DNA of 64,000 nt, taken from contig NC_085140.1 in assembly GCF_024139115.2 (NCBI RefSeq), positions 291,491,293 through 291,555,292 of the forward strand, read 5' to 3'. The position numbers and the translations under genes are program-made. Positions 46,166 to 56,580 of the stretch are shown here, in pieces. The first letter of the stretch is position 1; every line of letters starts with the position of its first letter. The DNA comes from Armigeres subalbatus (Eukaryota > Arthropoda > Insecta > Diptera > Culicidae). The notes under the pieces are model-generated. The model had not been told where the DNA came from. It did no database searches and saw only the letters and a program-made list of their open reading frames with translations.

Positions 46166-47235
46166 TTTGGATCTGGATTTGAATTGAGATTTGGATTGAA
46201 TTTGGACTCAATTTTCATTGGACTCGGATTAGATTTGCAATAGATTCAGAATAAATGATGATGATGATTAGATTTGAAAAAGTCATTGAATTGGATTTGA
46301 TTTGGACTAAATTTGGATTGAATTGGGATGAGCTCTACAATACGCCAGGCATAGGTGTATCGACGCTGTAGCCAACCAGGTACCAGGTAGGTTAGATTGA
46401 AATTGGATAGGACGTGGATTTTGATTGGATTTGAATTGGATTGGATTCAGATTAAATTTGGATTGGGTAAAGATTATATTTGAATGAGTGATTGAATTTG
46501 GCTAAATTTTTTTTTGGATTGGGTTTGGATTAAATGTGGATTGGTTGGATTGGATTCGGAATATATTGGATTTGAATTCGGATTGAATTGGGATTGGAAT
46601 AAAGATTAGATTTGAATGAGTAATTGAATTGTGATTGGATTGGATTTGAATTGAACTCGAATTGGATCTTCAGTGGTTTCAGATTAAATTTTAATTTGAT
46701 TTGCAATAGATTTAAATTAAAATTGGATTAGATAAATTTGAATGAATTTCATTGGCTATGGCTAGATTTGGATTGGATTTGAATTGTACTTGGATTTAAT
46801 TTGGATTTGATTTGGACTTTTTTATTTGATTTGAATTCGATTTGGATTGAATTGGGATAAGATTTCGAATGTACTTGGATTTGAATAGGGACGTTGGATT
46901 GAATTTGGATTGCATGTGCATTAGTTATGGATTGGCTTTGGGCTGGATTCGGAATGAATTGGGACTGGATTTGATTTGGATTTGGCATCAGATTAAATTT
47001 GGCTTGGATAAAGATTATATATCAACGCGAAATTCGATTCGGCTAGATTGGGATTTGATTGGGTTTAGATATGATTGAGCATGTTTTTGAATTTGGCTTG
47101 GATTTGGAAGAAGTTTAATTTTTATTGGATTTGGATTTGAATTGTTTTTTGATTTAATTTGGCCTGAGTGTTTTATTTGAGTTGGATTTGGATTGTATTA
47201 GGATTGGATTGGATTAAAATTGAATTTGGTGATCT
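46166..47235. repeat. TGGATT-type hexanucleotide low-complexity tract (~1 kb)
   Basis: The tract is dominated by GGATTGGATT, TTTGGATT and GAATTGGAT words in one orientation, with purine-rich TGGA bias. An unrelated island at 46330-46395 interrupts it. Frames inside (such as PNPNQIQSQ on minus) are repeat artefacts. Confidence 0.88.
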
Positions 47236-48160
47236 GAAGCTTTTTCGGCTTAATTGTGTTACGTTTCAAACATTTCTGCCTAAATTTTTCATAAAATTTG
47301 GATTTTACGTTTATTACATTTCTGTAGAGTAGAGGAGTAGAAGAATGTAGTAGATAAGATCAGGTCTATAAAGCGTCGGAAAAAAATTGATTGTGTTATT
47401 GGCATTCAGTTATTATCCAATATATAAAAAAATCTACTTTTGCAGTATAGGTATTTCGTTTAACCGTGTAGCGAGTAACCTTAGATTGTAAGATATTTTG
47501 ATTCCATCCAGCAAGAAACTTTTCGGGACGATCGTGTGAGAGCGAAATGAGAATCAGTTTGCCGAGTATTGTTGCGACGAATGGTCGAGACTAGAAATCT
47601 CGGTCGGGTCACGACAGGAACTTCTGGTAGAACTTCCAGCGTCAAATGTTTGATTCAGTATTATCTGTTTAGATGTAAGCTAAATAAACGAAATAGGAGA
47701 CAGTTTTCATGGTAACTTTCAGAAATTAATATTTGTCTATTGAAAACGCTTCATATGCCAGTGTGAAGCTCTCGCGGTTGAAGATTCTTAAAAGCCTTAA
47801 ATGATTAATACTCCTTTCTTCAAATTTTGTGCCGTCATGGACTCTTCTCATATTTTTACTATTTTTAAGATTCAAGATACTGTAAAACATTGAAATGCAA
47901 TTAATGCATTATACTTTTATTTTGAGACGAAATGAATATTGGAACAGAAAATTAAGATCGAACAGTTCCTATAAATGTTTGCATTGTAATCAATTGCTTC
48001 TAACAAAAACAGTATTTCATTTACTACAATATGAAAAGATGTTGAAAAGGAGAACGTCTGGGAAAGCCTTCTTGAGTATACGAGAGGAAACGGGAAAGAT
48101 TGAAAGGGGCGACTTTTCTCACCAAGACATTTTAAAAATTCCCACACATCAATTTCAAAA
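47236..48160. other. Intron sequence with the 3' tail of a third LINE copy
   Basis: 47641-47697 (GTCAAATGTTTGATTCAGTA .. TTTAGATGTAAGCTAAATAA) matches the last ~58 bp of the LINEs at 8436-9495 and 54274-55800, so it is a severely 5'-truncated copy. The rest shows nothing recognisable. Confidence 0.6.
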
Positions 48161-49025
48161 CCCTCACGAATAATTCTTCGGGAATTCCTGGAGAAATTTT
48201 GCGTTATTTCCTTGCGAAACTTTTCGGAATTTCCCCAAGAAACGGCTATCATCAGAAAATTCTTCAAAATTCCTTCGTAAAACTCAAAGGATTATGCTCG
48301 GGAATTTTTTTTGTAATTTTCTCGGAAAATTCTTCGGATATTCATCTGGAAATTCTTTGATATTTTCTTGGGAAACACTTTGAAGTTTCCATGGGCAACT
48401 CTTCGTGAATTCCCTCGGAAAATGCCTCGAAACTTCCACGAAAAACTATTCGTAAATTTCCTCGGGAAACGCTTTGGATATTCCCTGTGAGATTCTGGGG
48501 AATTTTTTTGAGGAGGTTACGTCGGTCAACTGTTCGGACATTCCTCGATGAACGTTTTGAAATTTACTTGGAAACGCTTCAAAATTTCTCAAGAAACTCT
48601 TCGCAATGTCCTTGAAAAACGCTTCGAAAATTCTTCAAGCAACTCTTCGGACATTCCTTAGAAAATTCTTCGAAAACAAACTGTCTTCGGAATTTCCTTT
48701 TGAAACTGTACTCAATTTCATCAAATACTTCCTCGGGAAACTATTCGGAAATTTCTCGAGAAACGCTTTCAAAATGTCTCCGTATTTTAGAACCGGGGTA
48801 AGAAACTATAAATCAGTGGCATGATAGATTTAGAACAACGGCGCGCAGGTGCAAAGATACTGGCCGCGGCTGCGTAACGCCAAAAACTGTCGGCGGCGGC
48901 GACGCACATCTTCATCCAAAAAATTATAATTCTTTTTGGAATAATAAGTCCGATTTTTTTGCGATACATCTTCAATTCTTGCGAATGCTTTCTCCAGGAG
49001 TTCATGCAGAAATAGCTAGACATTT
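48160..49025. repeat. Degenerate AATTCC/GGAAA array, block 4, with GC-rich leader
   Basis: 48160-48785 is a loose tandem of CTCGGGAAACTCTTCGGAAATTCC-like words. 48816-48905 carries TGATAGAT, GCGTAACGCC and TCGGCGGCGGCG in the same order as 5905-5965 beside array block 1. Array-like sequence (TTCTCCAGGAGTTCATGCAG) resumes near 48990. Confidence 0.75.
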
Positions 49026-49096
49026 GCTGAGTTTTATTCGCAACGACATTTTGTTGTCGAGAATAAAGCCTATTTAGAGGACATAGAACTTATATA

Positions 49097-49283
49097 GGGG
49101 AAATGTCGGCTTCGGCAGGTTTTGTTCTATTACTGCAAGGTTTTCTATAACTAATTATGCTCAAATTTAGCCTAAACATTCTTTGCATATCAAAGAATAT
49201 TGTGGCCAAATTTCATAAAATTTTGTCAACAAAGACGCCCCTGACAATAATAAAACAAAACTTGCCAAAGCCGTAATTTCCAC
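49097..49283. mobile_element. 187-bp MITE flanked by TA
   Basis: The arms GGGGAAATGTCGGCTTCGGC and, inverted, GTGGAAATTACGGCTTTGGC continue as A/G-GTTTTGTT. TA lies on both sides. It is about 670 bp from exon 1 inside the intron. Confidence 0.75.
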
Positions 49284-49285
49284 TA

Positions 49286-49950
49286 TCAAATTATTACCTA
49301 AAACTAAATCCGCACCAAATCCGAAAAATCACGAAATCCATGTAGTTGTAACAACTCTGAATAACTAATCCCATTCAACGAAACTCATCACCAATTCAAT
49401 TCGTCGTATCTTATAATTCAATTCAAATCTTTAAATCGAATATAGAAATTTCAGCACAGAACTATAAATCAATTCGCCAATATGAACCTGCCCAATGTTG
49501 CCTATCGTTCAATGTTGATTTTGAATACAATTGGCGATTAAAAACCGATGATGTGATCTTCATTTTTAATCTCCAAATCCGATCAGAAAAACAATTTTGC
49601 AAATTCAGTCACCATAATTTAACTCAGTAAATCATTTAAAAGCGTGTTTTTGAAAGTTTGTTTTAGGCAAAATTTTGTTGCATGAGAAATTCCCATTTGA
49701 GAAATGTAGATATTGATGATCGTCATGCTTTCTGTAACCCCAGGATATCTATCGTTAGAGTAGTAAATTTTATTCAATGTATTTCAATTGTCCAAGGAAA
49801 ATATTTCTTTTACAGAATATGTATGTTTCTTTCTATGGGTTTACCAAATTGATGCCTTTATTATTTGTGAGTACCTAGTTAGAAATTCAACTCAGCATCG
49901 TGATCTCATTCATCAAATAAAATAAAAGAACAAACTTGTGTATCTCTTTA
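49286..49950. other. AT-rich intron next to exon 1
   Basis: No element or coding sequence recognised. No repeat of the types above. Confidence 0.4.
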
Positions 49951-49956
49951 ACTCAC

Positions 49957-50233
49957 CGTTGATATTGATGTAAACGAGCGAAGCGGGAATTCCAGTTTTC
50001 CACCTCGGCAGTGTCAGAAACAGGCGTCTCTTGTAGACTTCCAGTCCGACCGGAATCACATTTTCCGCGACGTAATCCCCCGAGGCATTGGCATTCGCCC
50101 GCTCGGCCTCGGACGGGAATTCAAAGTCAATCTGGCTCCACTGGTAAGCCACCCGGAGGTTATCATTACCGACGGCGGGCCGGAACACCAAGATCACGCC
50201 AAACAGCACCTGCAACAGGCCCAGCACAGCCAT
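49957..50233 (-). CDS. Yellow-family protein, coding exon 1 (signal peptide and N-terminus)
   Basis: Translation starts at ATG 50233-50231 with a good context (AAAATGG). The open frame extends 48 bp further upstream only through a GTG, so this is the first usable start. Residues 1-22 (MAVLGLLQVLFGVILVFRPA) form a secretion signal with cleavage likely near AVG-ND. They are followed by the yellow-family N-terminal motifs YQWSQIDFEFPS, ASGDYVAENVIPVGLEVY and RLFLTLPRWKTGIPASLVYI. NAS near residue 50 is a sequon. The exon ends after one base of codon 93 at 49957, before GTGAGT. Ninety-two codons plus one base match the two-base start of exon 2. Confidence 0.93.
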
Positions 50234-50930
50234 TTTCCCTGCGAGCGAATTGATTTCGGTTTCAACTCGTACCCGCAACACCTTTCGGACAGGTTAGGCG
50301 TAGACGCGCGTAATGATTCACGTGGCTCAAGTTCGCACTCAAACGACCTGTCGAGCCGCAAACATTAGATCACTTCACCGTCACTAGATGGGTAGGTTAT
50401 TATCGAACTGGCACGCAAATTCACCGAATACACTCTGACCTGCGGCGACACCAACCCGCCAGTGCGACTGAGCCGGACGGAGAACACCAACACCCAACAC
50501 ACCGAATCTCACGTTCCGACCACAAAATGACTCCCCAGCTGTAGGTAACGACACTAATTGCTCACGGCTTACGTAATGAACACACTTTTCTTCGATCGTT
50601 TTCCCACGCACCGCGCTCTTGGGCCCCCCACTGAATAGCGAATCGGAAAGATTTTTGGAACCTACTTTTGCCAGAGATGCAAAAGCGCAATTCGGTCTAT
50701 CGTCGCTTCCACCCCGCGTTGACTCGATGAACGATGTGCTCGCCGAGAGGCACTGAATCAAACTAACTGCGCCCGCTGGAGCACCCCTCATATGTCTCGT
50801 GAGATCGAGTCGGTAAGGCTTTCTGCTGGAGCTCCTCTAGAATGGACTGCCTAACCAAGCAGCACTATCGGCGTCGCTGTCGTCGACGTTGGATTCGCTG
50901 TGGGCTATATTGTGGGAAGGAAGAAAGGAA
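50234..50930 (-). promoter_or_regulatory. 5' UTR and probable promoter region of the yellow gene
   Basis: The 700 bp upstream of the start codon are clearly GC-richer and CpG-richer than the surroundings, as expected of a fly or mosquito promoter. A TCAGTGCC initiator-like word lies near 50757-50750 on the minus strand, without a convincing downstream element. A non-canonical TATA-like word lies near 50911. A 135-codon frame (50791-50384) has no family motif and is not called. Confidence 0.4.
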
Positions 50931-51943
50931 CAAAAAGTATGCATAAGGTTAACCACTTTTTTCGCCAACTAATGATTAGGGTGGTTCAGTTTATGGTGGA
51001 ATGAATGGATTGATGTTATATGAAGATTTTCCCCTACATGTGGTTCAAAAGAAGCAATCAAAGCGGGAGTCTGAATTAACTAATACTAAGATTGTTCTTT
51101 CCAGATTTATTATCATGTTTGTTAAATACAGAATTTTCCATTAAAATTCATATTTTTCATTAAAAAAATTAGAGACGTTATAAAAGATATGGAGAATGAT
51201 TTAGTATTTTTTCTAGGCTATTTTATTACTGACCTTCCTTTCTATTTTGTATGAAAATTGCCTTTGTATCTTGTATGCGTATTTTGGTTTGTTTCTCTCT
51301 GATTTTTTAATAAAATAAAATAAAAATATATATGACTAAAACTCATTTTTCCAAGAATACTGTTGCTCGTTGTTTTTGGAAAAGACCACGCATCAATGAG
51401 TCACCCTAATGCGGCATTGCTAATTCACCATTCGGGTTTCCCGTCTGCTTTTACTGATATTTTTCTGCGTTGAATCGTTCTCTTTCAGTTTTTGGAGCTA
51501 ACTCCTATGCCTGCCATATGTACCTACCTGCTGTTATAAAGAGTTGAAGAAATTTAAAAGTGTCGCTAGGATAGGTTTGGATAATACTTGACTTGGAGGA
51601 GCTATTTTCAGCCACTCGCGTCGATGGGTTGACTAGGTTGGCGAGCAAGGTGATGAATTTTTAATTTTACTTTTATAGTCACGATTAGACACAGCTTAGC
51701 CTCCGCAGAATAAAGTTATTTATCATTCCACGAGAGTGTTTTACAAAAAATGCATCGATCAACAAGATCAAAGATCTTGGCAATCCATATGAGCGGGTAC
51801 AACCATGTGGCCTTTTTTTTTCGTTTTAATATGGTTAGAACTGTAGTCACTTGCATAACGGGGTCGGGGTCTACAGTTCACGTGAATTTAGTGAACTACG
51901 TGAATTTATGTGGGGCTTTGACCAGGAGTTTTGCTTTCGGAAT
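50931..51943. other. Upstream flank of the yellow gene
   Basis: No gene or element identified between promoter and foldback element. Confidence 0.4.
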
Positions 51944-51952
51944 GTCTGTAAT

Positions 51953-54194
51953 AGGGTGTCCCAAAAAAAATCAATGTTCGAAAAGTCATGGTGCTCAACC
52001 CTGAAATGAAAGATATACCTGTCTGGATAATTTTTGTAGAACAAACCGAATTTCTAAAAAATCGTTTAGAGGTCGCGCCAGATCGATTTTTGAAAAATTA
52101 GCCTTTTTTAGGTAAAAAATCAAATATTGGGTCCTTTCACAATTTTTTTTCAGGGTCACCCATTCGTTTTATATTTTTTTATTTTTCTGTGGATCTTTGC
52201 CCATGTTCTCCATGAATTAGTTTTTTGAATTATGCGTTTTTACAGTCTGCAGAACTTTTTAAATATCGAAAAATACATATTTTTTTGACGAATTTTCGAA
52301 GTTACTTCATCCTAACACAAAAAATATTTTTTTCTCGTTCTGAAAAACTTACATACTATAAAGAACTATTTATAACGAGTATTTTCATAAAAAAATATCC
52401 AAGAAATGTTGATCTGCGGCTGAGATATTGCAATTTTAGTAAATAGTCAAAAAGTGTACACATTTGATACTTTTTCTTTACATGTTATAATTTCATCAAG
52501 ATTGCACCAATATTTTAATTTTAATTAAGAACAATTCAAAAGCAAATAGATGGGAATATTTTCTAGTTAACATAGCTTTTCTTTCCGATGGAGTTGGTTA
52601 CCTTAATTACAGGATATGGTCGGAGTATATGGATGGAGCCAGTTATAAAATGATATCACACCCAACAGTTAACATGTAGCAATATACAAGTAATCAGGTT
52701 TACTATGATCTCTTTATTAGTTTTGATTCAATCATAGGATGCTTTTCACGGTATACAAAAACAAGGCAGGCTCAGCACGTATGTGAACATTCAGTTTGAA
52801 CGTAAACATGTGTCGTCACTACTATCTTCGCACAAGCTGAACTGAGACGATGCTCTACGGTGCTTACTTTTGTACTCTAACATGTGGCGATATAATATGC
52901 GTCACTCTGGACGTGTCACTTTTCTTACGAGCCTACCTTGTTATCGGTATACCGTAATGCTTTTGATATGTCATATGACAGTCAAACAATAGACTAACGC
53001 AAAATGAACTCCCCCAAAAAATTATGACGTTTGAGCGGGTCGCATAATGAACACAAAATGAACTTTTGTTCGAGAAGACGACCCGCTCAAATGTCAAAAT
53101 CCATCGGGTGAGTGAATTTGATGAACTCCTGCACAGGTCTATTTGTTTCGTCGTACCAGTTCGACAGCTTTTCCATGAGTTATTAAAAAACGGAATAAAT
53201 GTAAAGAAAAAACGGAAAAATGACACATCAAGAGTGACGCATATTTTAAAGCCACATGTTAGAGTACAAAAGTAAGCATGCTGAGACCGTAGAGCATCGT
53301 CTCAGTTCAGCTTGTGCGAAGATAGTAGTGACGACACATGTTTACGTTCAAACTGAATGTTTACATACGTGCTGAGCCTGCCTTGTTTTTGTATACCGTG
53401 GAAAGCATCCTATGATTGAATCAAAACTAATAAAGAGATCATAGTAAACCTGATTACTTGTATATTGCCACATGTTAACTGTTGGGTGTGATATCATTTT
53501 ATAACTGGCTCCATCCATATACTCCGACCAAATCCTGTAATTAAGGTAACCAACTCCATCGGAAAGAAAAGCTATGTTAACTAAAAAATATTCCCATCTA
53601 TTTGCTTTTGAATTGTTCTTAATTAAAATTAAAATATTGGTGCAATCTTGATGAAATTATAACATGTAAAGAAAAAGTATCGAATTTGTACACTTTTTGA
53701 CTATTTACTAAAATTGCAATATCTCAGCCGCAGAACAACATTTCTTGGATATTTTTTTATGAAAATACTCGTTATAAATAGCTCTTTATAGTATGTAAGT
53801 TTTTCAGAACGAGAAAAAAATATTTTTTGTGTTAGGATGAAGTAACTTCGAAAATTCGTCAAAAAAATGTGTATTTTTCGATATTTAAAAAGTTCTGCAG
53901 ACTGTAAAAACGCATAATTCAAAAAACTAATTCATGGAGAACATGGGCAAAGATCCACAGAAAAATAAAAAAATATAAAACGAATGGGTGACCCTGAAAA
54001 AAAATTGTGAAAGGACCCAATATTTGATTTTTTACCTAAAAAGGCTCATTTTTCAAAAATCGATCTGGCGCGACCTCTAAACGATTTTTTAGAAATTCGG
54101 TTTGTTCTACAAAAATTATCCAGACAGGTATATCTTTCATTTCAGGGTTGAGCACCATGACTTTTCGAACATTGATTTTTTTTGGGACACCCTA
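51953..54194. mobile_element. 2242-bp giant foldback element
   Basis: The ends are AGGGTGTCCCAAAAAAAATC and its inverse. The arms, about 51953-52925 and 53205-54194, are almost identical over ~970 bp. The same 73-codon frame appears in opposite orientation at 52225-52446 and 53922-53701 with one residue changed (D/V), which shows it is not a gene but part of the arm. GTCTGTAAT flanks both sides (51944-51952, 54195-54203), a 9-bp (or 8-bp) target duplication as made by Mutator-like or hAT elements. The central ~280 bp include a small inverted repeat GAGCGGGTCG / CGACCCGCTC (53034-53090). No transposase. Confidence 0.92.
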
Positions 54195-54338
54195 GTCTGT
54201 AATCATTCCGGTTAAACTTTTCGAAAAACTATTTTTGTTTTCATAAACATACATGTCTTGAGTATCAACCCCAGGACTTGCTGCACAAACAAATCAGAAT
54301 CTGGGAAACTGGACAGCTACAGGAGGAGTGGAAGGAAG

Positions 54339-54436
54339 CCCAAGTAACAAGTAACAGTTTTATAATGCTCTTGAAGACCATAATTTACTCTTCAATAGTG
54401 TTATAAATCCACCATAAAACCAAAATGTTCCTAGGG
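54339..54436. mobile_element. 98-bp MITE, family B copy 2, inside the LINE
   Basis: The ends are CCCAAGTAACA and, inverted, CCCTAGGAACATTTTGG. The arms include TTTTATAA/GTTTTATGG words and CTCTTCAATAG near the middle, like 32638-32734. It splits the conserved EEWKE / ICPIYKK block of the RT. Confidence 0.7.
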
Positions 54437-55164
54437 AGGGTTTATATGCCCCATATACAAGAAAGGCGGCAACCTGGAGTGTAAGAACTTTCGGGCAATG
54501 ACCATCCTTAATGCCGCCTACAAAGTGATATCCCAGATCATCTTCCGACGTCTATCACCATTAGTGAATGAGTTCGTGGGAAGTTATCAAGCCGGCTTCG
54601 TTGACGGCCGCTTGACAATGGACCAGATCTTTACTGTACGGCAAATCCTTCAAAAATGAGGTGAATATCAGGTCCCAACACACCATCTGTTCGTTGATTT
54701 CAAGGCGATATACGACCGCGTAGAGCTATGGAAAATTATGGACGAGAACAGCTTCCCTGGGAAGCTTACCAGACTGATCAAAGCAACGGTGGATGGTGTG
54801 CAAAACTGTGTGAAGATTTCGGGCGAACACTCCAGTTCGTTCGGATCGCGCCGGGGACTAAGACAAGGTGATGGACTTTCGTGTCTGTCGTTCAACATTG
54901 CGCAAGAGGTTTCATGCGGAGAGCCGTGTGTAACATCCAGGGTACGATTTTCAATAGATTCAGTCAATTTATTTGCTTCGCGGATGGCATGGACATTGTC
55001 GACCGAACATTTGCAAAGGTGGCAAAACTGAACACCCGCCTGAAACATGAAGCAACAAAAGTTGGACTGGTGGTGGATGCGTCGAAGACAAAGTACATGC
55101 TTGTGGGCGGAATCGATCGCGACCGGGCCCCCCTGTTAAGCAGTGTCACGATAGACGGGGATAC

Positions 55165-55227
55165 CTTCGAGGTTTACCAGTCATGGGCCGAAAAGTTCCA
55201 TAATAAAGCAAAAAAAATCTTCGAGGT
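55165..55227 (+). repeat. 45-bp insertion with A-tail and 9-bp duplication
   Basis: Relative to copy A (near 8845-8860), copy B has 45 extra bases (55174-55218) between two CTTCGAGGT words (55165-55173 and 55219-55227). The insert ends CATAATAAAGCAAAAAAAAT, that is, an AATAAA-like word and an A-run. Total gain is 54 bp, so the frame is kept. Confidence 0.7.
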
Positions 55228-55814
55228 GGTCGAGCAATTTGTTTACCTTGGATCCTTGCTAATGGTTGATAACAATGTTAGTCGTGAAATACGAAGGCGC
55301 ATCATCTGTGGAAGTCAGGCCTACTACGGGCTGCAGAAGAAACTGCGGTTAAAAAAGATTCACCATCGCACCAAATGTGTCATGTACAAGACGCTGGTAA
55401 GACCGGTAGTCCTCTACGGACATGAAACATGGACAATGCTCGAGGAGGACTTGCAAGCACTCGGAGTATTCGAGAGACGGGTGCTTAGGACCATCTTTGG
55501 CGGTGTGCAAGAAGACGGTGTGTGGCCGTAAATAATGAACCACGAGCTCGTCCAGCTCTACAGCGAACCCAGTATCCAGAAGGTAGCTAAGAAGAACGCC
55601 AGACAGCAACCCTGCAAATATGGTGTTCACTTCCGATCCGGCAGGTACGAGACGGCATGGAGCACAGCAAGCGAGGTGGGCAGACCAGGTGCAAAACGAT
55701 TTGGCGAGCGTGGGCGCATTCGAGGGTGGAGAGATATGGCCTCGAACCACGTATTGTGGCGTCAAATTGTAGATTCAGTGTTACCTGCTTAGACGTAAAC
55801 TGAATAAATTAATG

Positions 55815-56580
55815 AATCCATACTAAATGATGTAAAGCTGTCGACATTCGTTTTTACAGATCAACGCGGCCGTGTTCATTGAAACTTGAAACACGAGGCA
55901 AACAATTTCTCGTAGATCAGTGACTTAAGCACTTCTTTTTTGTAGACCGGAAACATGGTAGAGCATTTCCATTGAGTGGGACATTTTTCCTGATAAGTTG
56001 AAAAGCATGAACAGTCAGTAACAAAGATATCTGAACACTTTTATAGTACCTGATGGTATAATAACACTAGTGTCTGCGGAAATAAACAATAAATTATATC
56101 CTATTCATCGCCGAGACAACCATATCGGTTTCAACGGTAAAAACATCCATGCTAATGACATTGTTAGGTACGTCACTTGCTGCATTTGCAATTTCAGCTT
56201 GAGATGGCGAAGCATTCGAAAATACGGCCGAAAAGTGCTCGGCGAAGAGATTGCATTTCTCCTCAGCATTCAAGGCGACAACATTGTCAAGGAACACTCT
56301 TGACGGTTGACCAATTTCTATCGTTTTCATATTGACGAATGACCGAAATCTCTTGGGATGACGACGAAGAATCTACTGAATGCGACACGTATACCGCTTG
56401 TAAAGATGCTTGTTATAGCAGCGATAGCAATTACTGGCGAATGGGAAATTTCGTTTGGTGATGGTACAGCGTCGATTAGTCGATTAGCACGAAGAGCCCT
56501 AGCGCGTTCCCATTTGAGGCTGCGCAGAGTATCGTTAGTCCATGGGTGTTTTCTTGAAGGTTGGCGAACCTTTACCATCT
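55815..56580 (-). pseudogene. LINE fragment (between endonuclease and RT)
   Basis: The minus strand encodes HPWTNDTLRSLKWERARALR near 56550-56490, EEKCNLFAEHFSAVFSNASP near 56260-56200, then in another frame a PSGTIK...LFNLSGK region and VSGLQKRSA near 55945. This order (PW-N..L..LK / CNLFAEHF..VF / P.Y KKG) is that of Jockey- or I-type LINE ORF2s upstream of the RT palm. Several frameshifts. Confidence 0.7.

Larger units (their letters stand above)
4704..49956 (-). other. Single ~45-kb intron of the yellow-family gene
   Basis: The donor GTGAGT reads 49956 to 49951 on the minus strand and the acceptor ends at 4704. The phase is consistent: exon 1 contributes 92 codons plus one base, and exon 2 starts with two bases followed by an intact frame to the stop. 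The joined codon is GAA. The intron is filled with transposable elements and tandem arrays, listed separately. No further coding exon of the gene is needed, because the mature N-terminus and the MRJP domain join directly as in related proteins. Confidence 0.85.
54274..55800 (+). pseudogene. LINE, copy B (RT domain)
   Basis: Longer relative of 8436-9495. It starts in the RT N-terminal part (LHKQIRIWETGQLQEEWKE), is split by a MITE (54339-54436), continues FICPIYKKGGNLECKNFRAM, AGFVDGRLTMDQIFTVRQIL then stop, FVDFKAIYD, RRGLRQGDGLS, and the catalytic box reads FADG at 54977-54988, so the second aspartate is lost. YLGSLLMVDNNVSREIRRR, RPVVLYGHETW and RRVLRTIFGG follow. A 45-bp insertion (55174-55218) interrupts the segment after DTFEV. 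The 3' end (TTAGACGTAAACTGAATAAA) matches copy A. Confidence 0.85.

Noticed and set aside
46749..46988. Frame encoding PNPNQIQSQ-type sequence
   Set aside because: Produced by the TGGATT low-complexity tract.
50234..50281. Extension of the yellow N-terminus upstream of residue 1
   Set aside because: The upstream codon is GTG, not ATG, and the added residues would precede the signal peptide.
50384..50791. 135-codon minus-strand frame upstream of exon 1
   Set aside because: No family motif, unusual composition for a protein, and located in the expected 5' UTR/promoter.
52225..52446. 73-codon frame, duplicated inverted at 53701-53922
   Set aside because: It is simply present in both arms of the foldback element; no domain and AT-rich low-complexity residues.
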